This document shows positions 9,404 to 18,084 of a stretch of 64,000 nucleotides of DNA, in pieces. The notes below the pieces were generated by a model. That model saw only the letters and a program-made list of their open reading frames with translations. It was not told the DNA's origin and searched no databases. Source of the DNA: F1-120-MAGs118 sp013360535 (GTDB taxonomy: Bacteria > Planctomycetota > UBA1135 > GCA-002686595). The DNA is taken from positions 62,001 through 126,000 of the forward strand of contig JAPKHC010000001.1 of NCBI GenBank assembly GCA_026647215.1, written 5' to 3'. The position numbers and the translations under genes are program-made. Each line of letters begins with the position of its first letter. Positions within the stretch are counted from its first letter, which is position 1.

Positions 9404-11349
9404 TGCTCGCCGCACTGCTGCTCCTGTTCGCTCAAGCGGCTCCAGTTCCGGCGCCGACTTCGCTGCTCGTGCGGCCGCTCGAGCTCGCGCATCCGCTGCC
9501 CGATTCGCGCGCCGTCGCGCTGATCCGCGTTCGGGTCGAGGATCCGGCGACGAAGGAATCGAACGAGGAGCTCGCGCGGCGCATCGCGACCGAAGTGACT
9601 CCCGATTCCTTCGAGCAGGTCGCAGCGCGCTTTGACCGGCAACCGACACGCGACGTGCGCGGGCTCGTCGGCACGTACACGCGCGCGATGCTCGACCCGG
9701 TCGTCGCCGAGGCTGTTTTTGGGCCGGATTCCGTGCTGCATGGCCCACTCACGGGCGCCGACGGCGGCGTGTACTTCGCCAAGTCGATCGCGCGTGAGGC
9801 CGGTTGTCGTCAGGTATTCGTCGCGGGCACCGACAGCGTCGCGCGCCAGCGGGCCGAGTCGATCCTGCGCGAGCTGCGCGCCGGCGCCGACTTCGCGCAG
9901 GTCGCGCGCGAGCGTTCCGAGGACCGTGCGAGTGCCTTGCGCGGAGGACAGCTCGCGATCTACGAGCGTGGCCGGCGCGATGCGCTGCTGCGCGCGGCCG
10001 CGTTCGGTGCGAAGGTGGGCGAGATCGTCGGGCCTCTCGAGACGCCGCTTGGTTTCCACATCCTGCAGCGTGTCGCGCCGGAATCGATCGACGCACGCCT
10101 GCGCGACGATTCGTGGGCGCGCGTGAGTTCGATCCTGGTCGCGTTTGGTGGAGCTGCGGGCGCCGATCCGGCGCTCGTGCGCGAGCACGAGGAGGCCGAG
10201 CGCATCGCGAACGACCTCGCGCGCCGCATCCGCGACGGCGAGGACATGGCGAAGCTCGCCGCGAGCTTCGACGACGACCGCGGCGGGCGCGCACGCTACG
10301 GCGACCTCGGCTGGGTGCGCCGCGGCACCTCGGACATCCCGCAGTTTTTCGATCGCCTGTTCATCGAACCTCCCGGCACGTTGCTCGGCCCGATCGCGAG
10401 CCGCTCCGGCTTCGTGCTCTTCCGCCGAGAGAATTCGGGCCCGCGCACGGTGCTCGTGCCGACGAAGAACGCCTTCGTGGCGGAGTTCGAGTGGTTGCGC
10501 TGGAGCGCGGAGGATCCCGCGCGTGCCGTGGAAGCGCCCGGCTACAGCGAGGCTCGGGCCGCGCTCGTCGTCCTGCAGTCGGACCCGCAGACCGCGATCC
10601 ACGCTCAGTTCAGCTCGATGAACCTGCCCTTCGCGGTTTCCGCGTCCGGAATGCTGAACGGTTTCCGATCGCTGGCCGAGGGCAACTTGCTACAGAAGTC
10701 GTGGGACAAGGCGGAGAAGCCCATCGAGACGTTGGGCCGTGCGCTCGGGCAGTTCGAGCCTTGGTTTCTGGAACAGGTCTGGCCCGCAGAGGAGCGCACG
10801 ATCGACGCCGCGCTCGCGCCGCTGCGCGAACGCTGGCTTCCGCTCGCGCCCGTGGCCGTCGATCTGCTGATGGATGAGCTGGGAATCGACGATCCCGACA
10901 TCGTTGTGGAGGTGCCGCTCGTCGCACATTGGCCGCGCCAGCTGCTCCTGCCCGAAGAAGCGCGCGCGAACCGCGAGACGCTGCTGCACGTCTCGAAGGA
11001 CTCCGATCGTGACGCGCTGCTGCATGCCACGCTGCACCACCTCGTGCACAAGCTGCACCACTTCATCCTGTTCCCGCACAACGAGGAGTTCCTGCGTCCC
11101 GCGGTCGACGGAGGGAAGCCGGTGCTCGACCGGCTCGCGCTGCACGCGCTGTTCGAGGCGGCGACGGAGTCGGTGACCGAGCGCGTGTTCCAGATCGAGC
11201 TCGACGGCTGCGCGCGGCCGTGCGACGTCGATGGGCTCACGCCCGAGCAGCACAAGGCCGTGCGAGCGATCTGGGACGAGCGCGTGACGGGGAAGATCGA
11301 CCTCGCGACGGCTGCGAAACGCGTCGCTGAACTCCTGCGCTCGCGCTGA
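9403..11349 (+). CDS. Secreted multi-domain parvulin-type peptidyl-prolyl isomerase
   Basis: A 648-residue protein with an N-terminal signal peptide (about residues 1-20). Three parvulin (PpiC/rotamase) units can be followed: one around 50-135, one around 145-235 (ending GPLETPLGFHILQRV) and one around 245-345 (ending GPIASRSGFVLFRRE). Each has the Phe and Gly-Phe pattern of the fold; the first is the most eroded. The C-terminal ~300 residues match no family I know and contain a His-rich helix near 539-553. It probably assists folding of exported proteins. Translationally coupled to the PLD-like gene upstream. Confidence 0.82.
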   Translation: MLAALLLLFAQAAPVPAPTSLLVRPLELAHPLPDSRAVALIRVRVEDPATKESNEELARRIATEVTPDSFEQVAARFDRQPTRDVRGLVGTYTRAMLDPVVAEAVFGPDSVLHGPLTGADGGVYFAKSIAREAGCRQVFVAGTDSVARQRAESILRELRAGADFAQVARERSEDRASALRGGQLAIYERGRRDALLRAAAFGAKVGEIVGPLETPLGFHILQRVAPESIDARLRDDSWARVSSILVAFGGAAGADPALVREHEEAERIANDLARRIRDGEDMAKLAASFDDDRGGRARYGDLGWVRRGTSDIPQFFDRLFIEPPGTLLGPIASRSGFVLFRRENSGPRTVLVPTKNAFVAEFEWLRWSAEDPARAVEAPGYSEARAALVVLQSDPQTAIHAQFSSMNLPFAVSASGMLNGFRSLAEGNLLQKSWDKAEKPIETLGRALGQFEPWFLEQVWPAEERTIDAALAPLRERWLPLAPVAVDLLMDELGIDDPDIVVEVPLVAHWPRQLLLPEEARANRETLLHVSKDSDRDALLHATLHHLVHKLHHFILFPHNEEFLRPAVDGGKPVLDRLALHALFEAATESVTERVFQIELDGCARPCDVDGLTPEQHKAVRAIWDERVTGKIDLATAAKRVAELLRSR

Positions 11350-11355
11350 ACGGTT

Positions 11356-11766
11356 CTAGCCGCCCTTCGTCGGCGTCGCGGCGGGAGTCGTCGCAGGCTG
11401 CGACGTCGGCTGCGTGCCCGCTTCCTGCCCGGTGAAACCCCAGGTGCCGCGCACGGTCACCTTGCGCACGCCGATGATGTCGAGCAGCCAGTCCCACCAG
11501 CCGAGATCCGGCGTGCGCACGACCTCGGTCACCTGCATGTTCGTGAGCCGCGCGTCCGAGGCGTTGTCGCGCGCGATGTTGACCGCGGGCTTGGGCAGGT
11601 CGATCGACAGGATCGTGAAGGCCGTGCCGGTCGACTTGAAGCGCCCCGACGTGAGCGTGTCGCGCGTGATCTCGATGCTCGCGCAGGAGCCGAGCGAGGC
11701 GAGGCCGAAGGCCAGCACGAGAGGGGCGACGAGGCTGCGGTTGACGGTGCGGAAGGACGGCGTCAT
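11356..11766 (-). CDS. Small lipoprotein of unknown function
   Basis: A 136-residue protein. The start at 11766 was chosen because it leads straight into a signal peptide ending in the lipobox LGSC, which gives an acylated Cys at about residue 28. The mature part has a short beta-rich region with aromatic residues (DLGWWDWLLDIIGV) and a Thr/Pro/Gln tail rich in TQPTSQPATTP. I recognise no family. It converges on the parvulin gene with only 6 bp between stops, and it is divergent from the galactokinase gene across 87 bp. Confidence 0.7.
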   Translation of the reverse strand: MTPSFRTVNRSLVAPLVLAFGLASLGSCASIEITRDTLTSGRFKSTGTAFTILSIDLPKPAVNIARDNASDARLTNMQVTEVVRTPDLGWWDWLLDIIGVRKVTVRGTWGFTGQEAGTQPTSQPATTPAATPTKGG

Positions 11767-11853
11767 GGGCTGCGACGATAGCGCCGGGCGCGGAGACGGT
11801 CGAGTTGCACGCTCCAACCGTCATGCCGAGCGGCGTATGCTCGAACCCACCCC

Positions 11854-13065
11854 ATGAACGAGACGACCGGCTCCGACGAGCGCCTCGTGCGCAGGCTCGC
11901 CGAGCACCGCGACGCCTTCGTCGACACGTTCGGCGACTCGCGCAGAAGTTCCGCCGCCGTGCGGCTCTTCTTCTCGCCCGGCCGCGTCAACCTGATGGGT
12001 GCGCACCTCGACTACAACGGCGGGCCGGTGATGCCGATGGCCGTCGACCGCGGCACGTTCTTCGCCGTCGCGCCGCGCAGCGATCGCCGCGTGCGTTTCG
12101 CCTCGACGCTCGAGCCTGGCGAGGTCGAGTTCGAGCTCGACCGCCTGACTTCCACGCGCGCCGGCCGCTGGTTCGACTATCCGCTCGGCGTACTGCGTTT
12201 TCTCGCTCCGCTCGCGCCGAACGCACGCGGCGTCGACGTGCTCTTCGGCGGCAACCTGCCGGTGGGCGCGGGCCTTTCGAGCTCGGCCTCGATCTGCGTC
12301 GGCACGGCGTTCGCGCTCGACCGCACGTGGCAGCTCGGCCTCGCGCCGCGCGCGCGCGTCGACATCGCACTGCGCGCCGAGCGCGAGTTTGTCGGCGTGC
12401 ACTGCGGCTTGATGGATCCGTTCGCGGTCGGCATGGCGAGCGCGGGCCAGCTCCTGTGGCTCGACTGCAAGGACGGTTCCTTCGAGCACCTGCCGATCGA
12501 CCACTCCTCGATCGCGATCGCCGTCGCCGACAGCGGCGTGCGCCGCGAGCTCGCGCAGGGCGCGTTCAACCAGCGTGTCGCCGAAGCGGCCGAAGCCTTC
12601 GAACGCCTCGCTCCGTTTGTGCCCGGCGCCACTGTCCTGCGCGACGTTCCGCTCTCGGTCGTGCACGAGCATTCCCGCTCCCTTCCGCCGCACATCGCGC
12701 GCCGAGCACTGCACGTCGCCGGCGAAGTCGAGCGCACGTTCGTCGCCCGCGACGCGCTCCTGCGCGGCGACGTCGCGACGTTTGGCGCGCAGATCTTCGA
12801 GGCTCACCGCTCGCTGCGCGACCTCTACGAAGTCACCGTGCCCGAGCTCGACCTGCTCGTCGATGCCGCACGCGAACAAGCGGGCATTCTCGGCGCGCGG
12901 GTCACCGGCGCGGGTTTTGGCGGCTGCGTCGTCGTGCTCGCGCGCCGGGATCAGGCGCAAGGTGCTCTCGAGCGTGTCGCAGATGCTTTTGCGGCCCAGT
13001 TCGGTCGCCGTCCCGGCGTGCGCGTGTTCGGCGGCGATCCGGGCCCACGCGAAGTCGCGGGCTGA
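11854..13065 (+). CDS. galK: Galactokinase homologue (GHMP kinase), with altered sugar-site residues
   Basis: A 403-residue GHMP kinase. The galactokinase signature region reads PGRVNLMGAHLDYNGG (residues 42-57), the ATP motif is PVGAGLSSSAS (137-147), and the base segment CGLMDPF begins at Cys184. Arg44 and Asp188, the catalytic pair in galactokinases, are kept. Two usual sugar-binding residues differ: Glu is replaced by Ala50 and the usual Gln after MD by Pro189. It may phosphorylate galactose poorly, or another sugar. The C-terminal GAGFGGC motif is intact. No other Leloir gene is adjacent. Symbol given for the family only. Confidence 0.82.
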   Translation: MNETTGSDERLVRRLAEHRDAFVDTFGDSRRSSAAVRLFFSPGRVNLMGAHLDYNGGPVMPMAVDRGTFFAVAPRSDRRVRFASTLEPGEVEFELDRLTSTRAGRWFDYPLGVLRFLAPLAPNARGVDVLFGGNLPVGAGLSSSASICVGTAFALDRTWQLGLAPRARVDIALRAEREFVGVHCGLMDPFAVGMASAGQLLWLDCKDGSFEHLPIDHSSIAIAVADSGVRRELAQGAFNQRVAEAAEAFERLAPFVPGATVLRDVPLSVVHEHSRSLPPHIARRALHVAGEVERTFVARDALLRGDVATFGAQIFEAHRSLRDLYEVTVPELDLLVDAAREQAGILGARVTGAGFGGCVVVLARRDQAQGALERVADAFAAQFGRRPGVRVFGGDPGPREVAG

Positions 13066-13082
13066 GCCGCGCGCGAAAGCGA

Positions 13083-13117
13083 GCGCCCGCCCAGCGCGGT
13101 GAGCGCGGGGCGGGCGC
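13083..13117. terminator. Bidirectional hairpin terminator candidate
   Basis: A 10-bp perfect GC stem (GCGCCCGCCC with GGGCGGGCGC), one mismatch, then 4 more pairs and a 5-nt loop. It sits between the convergent galactokinase and TPR-protein genes. There is no U tract on either side, as is usual in such GC-rich genomes. Confidence 0.65.
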
Positions 13118-13141
13118 GAAGCCCAAAGAAGCGTTCCTGAC

Positions 13142-15517
13142 TCAGGGCTTCTTCGTGAGGGCGGCGCGAGCGGCGTCGAGCAGCTTCTGACCCGTGGTCT
13201 CGGCGCGCGCGCTGGCGCTCGAGCCGGCTTCGAGCAGGTCGATCGCGAGCTGCGGGCGCTTGGAGAACAGGTAGTTGGCCGAGAGCAAGAGCCGCGCGTC
13301 GACATCCGTCGGACGGTCGGCGAGGAAACGCTCGAGCAGCTGCAGCTGGCGCTCGAACTCCGCCGGATCGCGGTAGAACTCGCGCTTGTCGAGCTCGGCC
13401 GTCGCGAGCGTCGGGTCGAACTCGAGCGCGCGCCGCAGCGCGAAGGCGCCGTAGTGGTAGTCGCCGGTGGCGAAGAGCGCGTCGGACAGCACGAGGTAGA
13501 GCACACCCTGCTCGGGCCGCAGCTCGATCGCCTTGGCGTAGTAGTGCGCGGCGTCGCCGTAGCGGCCCTCGCGGAAGGCGGCGTCGCCGTCGGCGAGGTA
13601 CTGCTCGAGCTGCGCCTGCGTCGAGTCGCTCGCACCGCCGAGCACCTTCGCGACCGTCGGGTCGACGACGGGAGCGGCGTAGGCGTTGCCAGAGGAGCCG
13701 AGCTGCACGCCTTCCCCGACCGCAGCCGGTTGCGTCTGGCCCTGGTAGACGTTGACGCGCCCGCCGTAGACCTCGACCTCGGGGTTGCCGTACTCGTCGT
13801 ACACCACGACGTCAGCGCCGCCCGAGACCGTGTTGGCGTAGTAGACCGGCGGCGCCCACGCGCTCGTCACCCAGACCGACGGCCACCAGGCGTTGTAGCT
13901 CGGCCAGCAGCCGTAGTTCCACGCGTAGGACCACGAGAACGGGTGGCACCAGCGCGAGTACGAGTAGCCGCCGACGCCCCACCAGTACCAGTAGTTGCTC
14001 GTGTAGCCCCAGCCGTTCCAGTACCAGTTCGGCCAGCAGTTCGAGGCCCAGTACCACCCGTACGGGTTGCACCAGGAGAGCCCCAGCCCGAAGCCGACGT
14101 TCAGGCCCCAGCCGTGGCAGGACGACAGCGAACGCCCGCGGTTCCAGTTGCCGTAGCCCGAGGCCGGGTTCGCGGCGTAGGCCGAGCGCAGCGCGCGCGT
14201 GCGCGCCTCGGCGACGTTGCGCTCGCGCGTGTCGATCTTCCGCGCGGCCTCGGCGCGGTAAAGGTCGCGCTCGCTCTTGATCTCGCCCGCGCGGTACTGG
14301 TCGCGCTTCGCCTTGACGTTGCCGGCGCCACGTTCGTTGCGAGCTTCCTCGCGCGCGGCTTCGACACGCGCCTCGCCGACGTTCTGCCGGCGCTCGGCCT
14401 CCCGCGCGTTCTGCTCGCGGCGGTAGCCCGTGCGCGCGCTCGTCACGCGCTCGGCTTCGGCGCGTGCGTCGCTGGCGTTCTTCTCGCGAGCCGAGTTCTT
14501 CGCGTCCTGCTCGCCGCGATAGCCCTCGCGCGCCTTCGAGATGCGCTCGGCCTCGGCGCGCGCGGCGTCGGCGTTCTCGCGCCGCTCGCCGTTCTTCGCG
14601 TCCTGTTCCGCGCGATACCCCTCGCGGGCCTTGCGCACGGCATCGGCTTCGGCACCGCCGCCCTCCGTCGGGCGCTGGTAACGTTCGAGGATCTTGTCGC
14701 GGTCGATCGGGCGCGAGCCGGAGCTCGGCGCCTCGGCCTTGCGTTCGTCGGTGCGAGCGGAAGGAGCCGTGCGGCGCGGCGTCGTGTCACCCGACGGCTG
14801 GCGCTCGACACGCGAGGACGGCCCGCGGCTGTCCCGTGCCGGCGGCGCCGAGTCGGCCGAGCGCGGCAGCGGAGCGGGTCGCGCAGAGCCCGGAGCCGGA
14901 GCGACGGGCGCGCGCGGGCGCGACGTGCTCGGGTTGGGCGCGGGGCGGAAGCCGCCGGAGGAGTCGGAGCCCGACGAGCCGCTGCCGGTGCGCACCGGAG
15001 GCTGGGTCGGCGCGGGCGCCGTGGGGCGCGAGCTCGACCCCGGCGTCGGGGCGGTGCGCGGCGGCGTGGCGTCCGGGCGCGAGGGTGCGCTCGGGCGCGA
15101 ATTCGGGCTGGGCGTCGGCGCCGACGGGTTCGTCGGCGCGCTCGGGCTGGGGCGGCTCGACGGCGGCGTCGGGTTGCTCGGCCGCGTGTTGCCCGGAGTC
15201 GGCTGCGAGGGCGTGGGCTGCGACGGCGCGGGCCGCGAGGGCGTCGGCGACGGCCGCGAAGGCGTCGGCGCCGGCCGCGACGGGGCGGGCTGGGACGGAG
15301 CGGGTCGCGAAGGTGCCGGCTGCGACGGCGCCGGGCGCGCGGGAGCCGGCTGGGAGGGCGCCGGACGGGAGGGAGCCGGCTGCGACGGTGCGGGCCGCGA
15401 GCCGCCGCCCTGGTTGCCGCCGCCGTTGCCTTGGCGGTCGCGGCCTTGGCCGAAGCTCGGCAGCGCGACGAGGAGCGAGAGCAGGAGCGCGAGGCGGCGG
15501 TGGATGGGGCGGGTCAT
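13142..15517 (-). CDS. Secreted Pro-rich / coiled / Trp-Tyr-rich / TPR protein
   Basis: A 791-residue protein; ATG 15517 opens a signal peptide ending near FGQG. Four zones follow. Residues ~25-280 are Pro/Ser/Ala repeats (PAPSQPAPSR units). Residues ~290-450 are charged helical repeats of about 33 residues built on REGYRxEQDAKN and RAEAER. Residues ~450-575 are extremely rich in Trp, Tyr, Gly, Asn and Ser, with several Cys. Residues ~620-791 are TPR-like helices (GDAAFREGRYGDAAHYYAKA). This looks like a cell-surface scaffold in which the Pro-rich part spans the wall and the aromatic part may be amyloid-like or bind carbohydrate. Function is inference only. Confidence 0.8.
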   Translation of the reverse strand: MTRPIHRRLALLLSLLVALPSFGQGRDRQGNGGGNQGGGSRPAPSQPAPSRPAPSQPAPARPAPSQPAPSRPAPSQPAPSRPAPTPSRPSPTPSRPAPSQPTPSQPTPGNTRPSNPTPPSSRPSPSAPTNPSAPTPSPNSRPSAPSRPDATPPRTAPTPGSSSRPTAPAPTQPPVRTGSGSSGSDSSGGFRPAPNPSTSRPRAPVAPAPGSARPAPLPRSADSAPPARDSRGPSSRVERQPSGDTTPRRTAPSARTDERKAEAPSSGSRPIDRDKILERYQRPTEGGGAEADAVRKAREGYRAEQDAKNGERRENADAARAEAERISKAREGYRGEQDAKNSAREKNASDARAEAERVTSARTGYRREQNAREAERRQNVGEARVEAAREEARNERGAGNVKAKRDQYRAGEIKSERDLYRAEAARKIDTRERNVAEARTRALRSAYAANPASGYGNWNRGRSLSSCHGWGLNVGFGLGLSWCNPYGWYWASNCWPNWYWNGWGYTSNYWYWWGVGGYSYSRWCHPFSWSYAWNYGCWPSYNAWWPSVWVTSAWAPPVYYANTVSGGADVVVYDEYGNPEVEVYGGRVNVYQGQTQPAAVGEGVQLGSSGNAYAAPVVDPTVAKVLGGASDSTQAQLEQYLADGDAAFREGRYGDAAHYYAKAIELRPEQGVLYLVLSDALFATGDYHYGAFALRRALEFDPTLATAELDKREFYRDPAEFERQLQLLERFLADRPTDVDARLLLSANYLFSKRPQLAIDLLEAGSSASARAETTGQKLLDAARAALTKKP

Positions 15518-15672
15518 GGCAGGTCTCCGTCGGCGCGTGGAAGAGGCGACGCGCCGGGGCCTGCGGTGCAAATGGGGTGCCGAAGCCGGAAACGGCTCGC
15601 AGGGGGGCGAGAGGCCGTTCCGAGCGTCGCGAGCGTCCTCTCCGGAGGACAACCGGCGCCCGATAGCGACAG

Positions 15673-16872
15673 TCAGCGCAGCTCTTGGGGGGCTTCCAGC
15701 GGCAGGTACAGCTGGAGGCCGGTGCCCACGAGGCCCGGGGCGCCGGAGAAGCGCACGAAGGCGGCCGCGGGCTTGGAGTTCGGCGGCGCGGAGCGCAGGA
15801 GGTTCGAGAGCTCCCCGGCGAGATCGATCGGCGCCGTGGGCGAGGGCGGAATGCCGACGGCGAGCGCGCCGTGCTCGCGCAGCGTCGCGACGTCCTTGGG
15901 CGCGGAGCCCGTGCCCGGCTTGAAGCGCAGCAGGATCGCGACGGGCTCGGCCTTGGCCCCGAGCTCGACGCACGATCCACCTTCAAGGCGCCAGCTGCCC
16001 TCGACCGGCTTCGCGAAGGGCTCGAATGCAGCTCGCCAGAGCGCCTCGACCTCGCTCCACGCCGTGTCCTTCGGGAGTGGAACGCGCAGCACGTGCGAGA
16101 GCGGCACGTCGACCGGCGTCGCGCGGCGCGCCCCGACGTCGGCGGTCGCGGGGCGCAGCTCCGCGGGCAGGAAGAACTGGTCGAGCACACGCACGGCGGT
16201 CTCGAGCGTCGCGACGGTCTCGGTCCACAGCAGCGTGCCGTCGAGCGCGAGCTCGAACGTGTCGGGCCACAAACGGCCGGCGCGTTCACGCCAGCGGATC
16301 GCGCGGTACTGCTCGAGCTGGGGGCGCTCCGCTTCGACCGACAACGACGTCGGGCGGCCGTCGGGGCCGAGCTGCGCGACGAGCTTTTCGCCGCCGGCGA
16401 GCGTCGCCTCGCGCCGCGTGCCTTCGCCGCGCCACTCGAACCCGTCGGGCCACAGGAACAGCGCGCGCCGCGCCTCGACCGACGCGAGGCTCGAGCGCCA
16501 TTGTGGATCGCCGGCGCCGGCTTCGCTCACCAGCCGTGCGGCGTTCGCCTGCGCGGGAAGCTCGAAGAAGGCCTGCCCGCAGCGATACACGACGTGGCGC
16601 TCGCCCGCGCGGCCACCGGCGGGAGCGATCGTCCAGCGCGCGCGCTCGGGGAACACGAAGGTCGCGTCGAGCGTGTGCGTCCGCGCCCCAGGATCGGCGA
16701 ACGTGATCGTCGAGATGCTCTGGAAGCCCTGCAGGCCGGCGCTGCGCGCGCGCGGCGGCAGGGCCGCGAGGCGTTCGGCTCCCGACGGCACCTGGGCGGC
16801 GGAAAGCGGCGGTTTTTCCGAGGGAATCGCGCCTTGGGGAGGGAGCGCGAGCGCCAGCAGCACCACGAGCAT
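15673..16872 (-). CDS. Exported protein, possible LolA-like fold
   Basis: A 399-residue protein starting at ATG 16872, two bases after the aminotransferase stop (GTG 16878 would overlap it). A signal peptide (LVVLLALALPPQGA) is followed by a beta-rich region with the pattern FVFPERARWTI ... VVYRCGQAFFEL, and later GRLWPDTFELAL. These resemble LolA/LppX-type half-barrels that carry lipids or lipoproteins. The C-terminal third (VPLSHVLRVPLPKD onward) matches nothing I recognise. Probably co-transcribed behind the aminotransferase. The LolA likeness rests on pattern only. Confidence 0.62.
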   Translation of the reverse strand: MLVVLLALALPPQGAIPSEKPPLSAAQVPSGAERLAALPPRARSAGLQGFQSISTITFADPGARTHTLDATFVFPERARWTIAPAGGRAGERHVVYRCGQAFFELPAQANAARLVSEAGAGDPQWRSSLASVEARRALFLWPDGFEWRGEGTRREATLAGGEKLVAQLGPDGRPTSLSVEAERPQLEQYRAIRWRERAGRLWPDTFELALDGTLLWTETVATLETAVRVLDQFFLPAELRPATADVGARRATPVDVPLSHVLRVPLPKDTAWSEVEALWRAAFEPFAKPVEGSWRLEGGSCVELGAKAEPVAILLRFKPGTGSAPKDVATLREHGALAVGIPPSPTAPIDLAGELSNLLRSAPPNSKPAAAFVRFSGAPGLVGTGLQLYLPLEAPQELR

Positions 16873-16874
16873 GG

Positions 16875-18047
16875 TCACCGCCGTCCCAGCCGCTCGCGCA
16901 GCACCACCGCCGCACGTTCGAGCGTCTCGCGCTTCTTCGCGAAGCAGAAGCGCACGATGCCGCGACCGTCGGCCGGATCGAGGAAGAAGCTCGAGCCCGG
17001 CACGCAGGCGACACCCCCCTTGGCGACGAGCTCCAACGCGAAGCTGACGTCGTCCTGCGAGGTCAGGCCCACGATGTCGGTCATGATGTAGTACGCGCCT
17101 TTGGGCAGGTGCACACCGAAGCCCGTGTCGCGCAGCGCGGATGCGAGCAGGTCGCGGCGCTCGCGGTAGTCGCGCGCGAGGTTCGCGAAGTACTCGGGCC
17201 CGAAGGAGAGCGCTTCGGCCGCGGCTTCCTGCAGCGGAGCGGGAGCGCCGACGGTGAGGAAGTCGTGCACCTTGCGGATCGCGGACGTGATGTCGGGCGG
17301 CGCGATGCACCAGCCGATGCGCCAGCCGGTCGCGCTCCAGGTCTTGGAGAGCCCGCTGATCGTGATCGTGCGCTCGCGCATGCCCGGCAACGTCGCGAGC
17401 GAGACGTGCTCGCTGCCGTCGTAGAGGATGTATTCGTAGATCTCGTCGGTGATCGCGAGCAGGTCGCGTTCGATGCACAAGCGCGCGATGCACTCCAGTT
17501 CCGCACGCGTGAAGACCTTGCCGGTCGGGTTGTGCGGCGTGTTGACGACGATCGCGCGCGTGCGCGGACCGAGCGCGGCCCGCAATGCAGCCTCGTCGAG
17601 GCTCCAGTCCGGCGCCGCGAGCCGCACCATTCGCGGCGTGGCGCCCGAGAGGATGCAGTCGGGGCCGTAGTTCTCGTAGAAAGGCTCGAAGATCACCACT
17701 TCGTCGCCGGGGTCGAGCACCGCGAGCAGCGCGGCGATCATCGCCTCAGTCGCGCCGCAGCAGACCGTGACGTCGCGGTCGGGATCGGTCGGAAGGCCGT
17801 TGTAGGCGCTGGTGCGTGTCGCGATCGCCTGCCGCAGCCGCGGCGCGCCCCACGTGACCGCGTACTGGTTGACGTCGCCTTGGATCGCGCGGCAGGCCGC
17901 GTCCTTCATCGGCGCGGGCGCCGCGAAGTCGGGGAAGCCCTGCGCGAGGTTGACGCCGCCTTCGCGAGCGCAGACGCGCGACATCTCGCGGATCACCGAC
18001 TCCGTGAAACGCGCCGCCTTGGCGCTGGTCCGCTTGGCTCCGCTCAT
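16875..18047 (-). CDS. PLP-dependent class I/II aminotransferase (kynurenine/glutamine transaminase-like)
   Basis: A 390-residue fold-type I aminotransferase. The opening NLAQGFPDFAAP matches the (V/I)NLAQGFPDF start of kynurenine-oxoglutarate and methionine aminotransferases (KAT/YbdL group). NTPHNPTGKVF and TDEIYEYI hold the PLP-contacting Asn and Asp/Tyr. The Schiff-base Lys is in ISGLSKTWSATGWR, and RFCFAKK near the C-terminus carries the carboxylate-binding Arg. Expected cytoplasmic, moving an amino group from aromatic amino acids, glutamine or methionine to a 2-oxo acid. It heads a two-gene unit with the exported protein that follows. Confidence 0.9.
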   Translation of the reverse strand: MSGAKRTSAKAARFTESVIREMSRVCAREGGVNLAQGFPDFAAPAPMKDAACRAIQGDVNQYAVTWGAPRLRQAIATRTSAYNGLPTDPDRDVTVCCGATEAMIAALLAVLDPGDEVVIFEPFYENYGPDCILSGATPRMVRLAAPDWSLDEAALRAALGPRTRAIVVNTPHNPTGKVFTRAELECIARLCIERDLLAITDEIYEYILYDGSEHVSLATLPGMRERTITISGLSKTWSATGWRIGWCIAPPDITSAIRKVHDFLTVGAPAPLQEAAAEALSFGPEYFANLARDYRERRDLLASALRDTGFGVHLPKGAYYIMTDIVGLTSQDDVSFALELVAKGGVACVPGSSFFLDPADGRGIVRFCFAKKRETLERAAVVLRERLGRR

Positions 18048-18084
18048 GCCACCACTCTACGCGCCCGACGGGCGCGCCGCGTGC

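Noticed and set aside
15180..15420. Short repeats in the DNA, resembling a CRISPR array
   Set aside because: They are codons of the PAPSQPAPSR protein repeats, uneven in length and without spacers.
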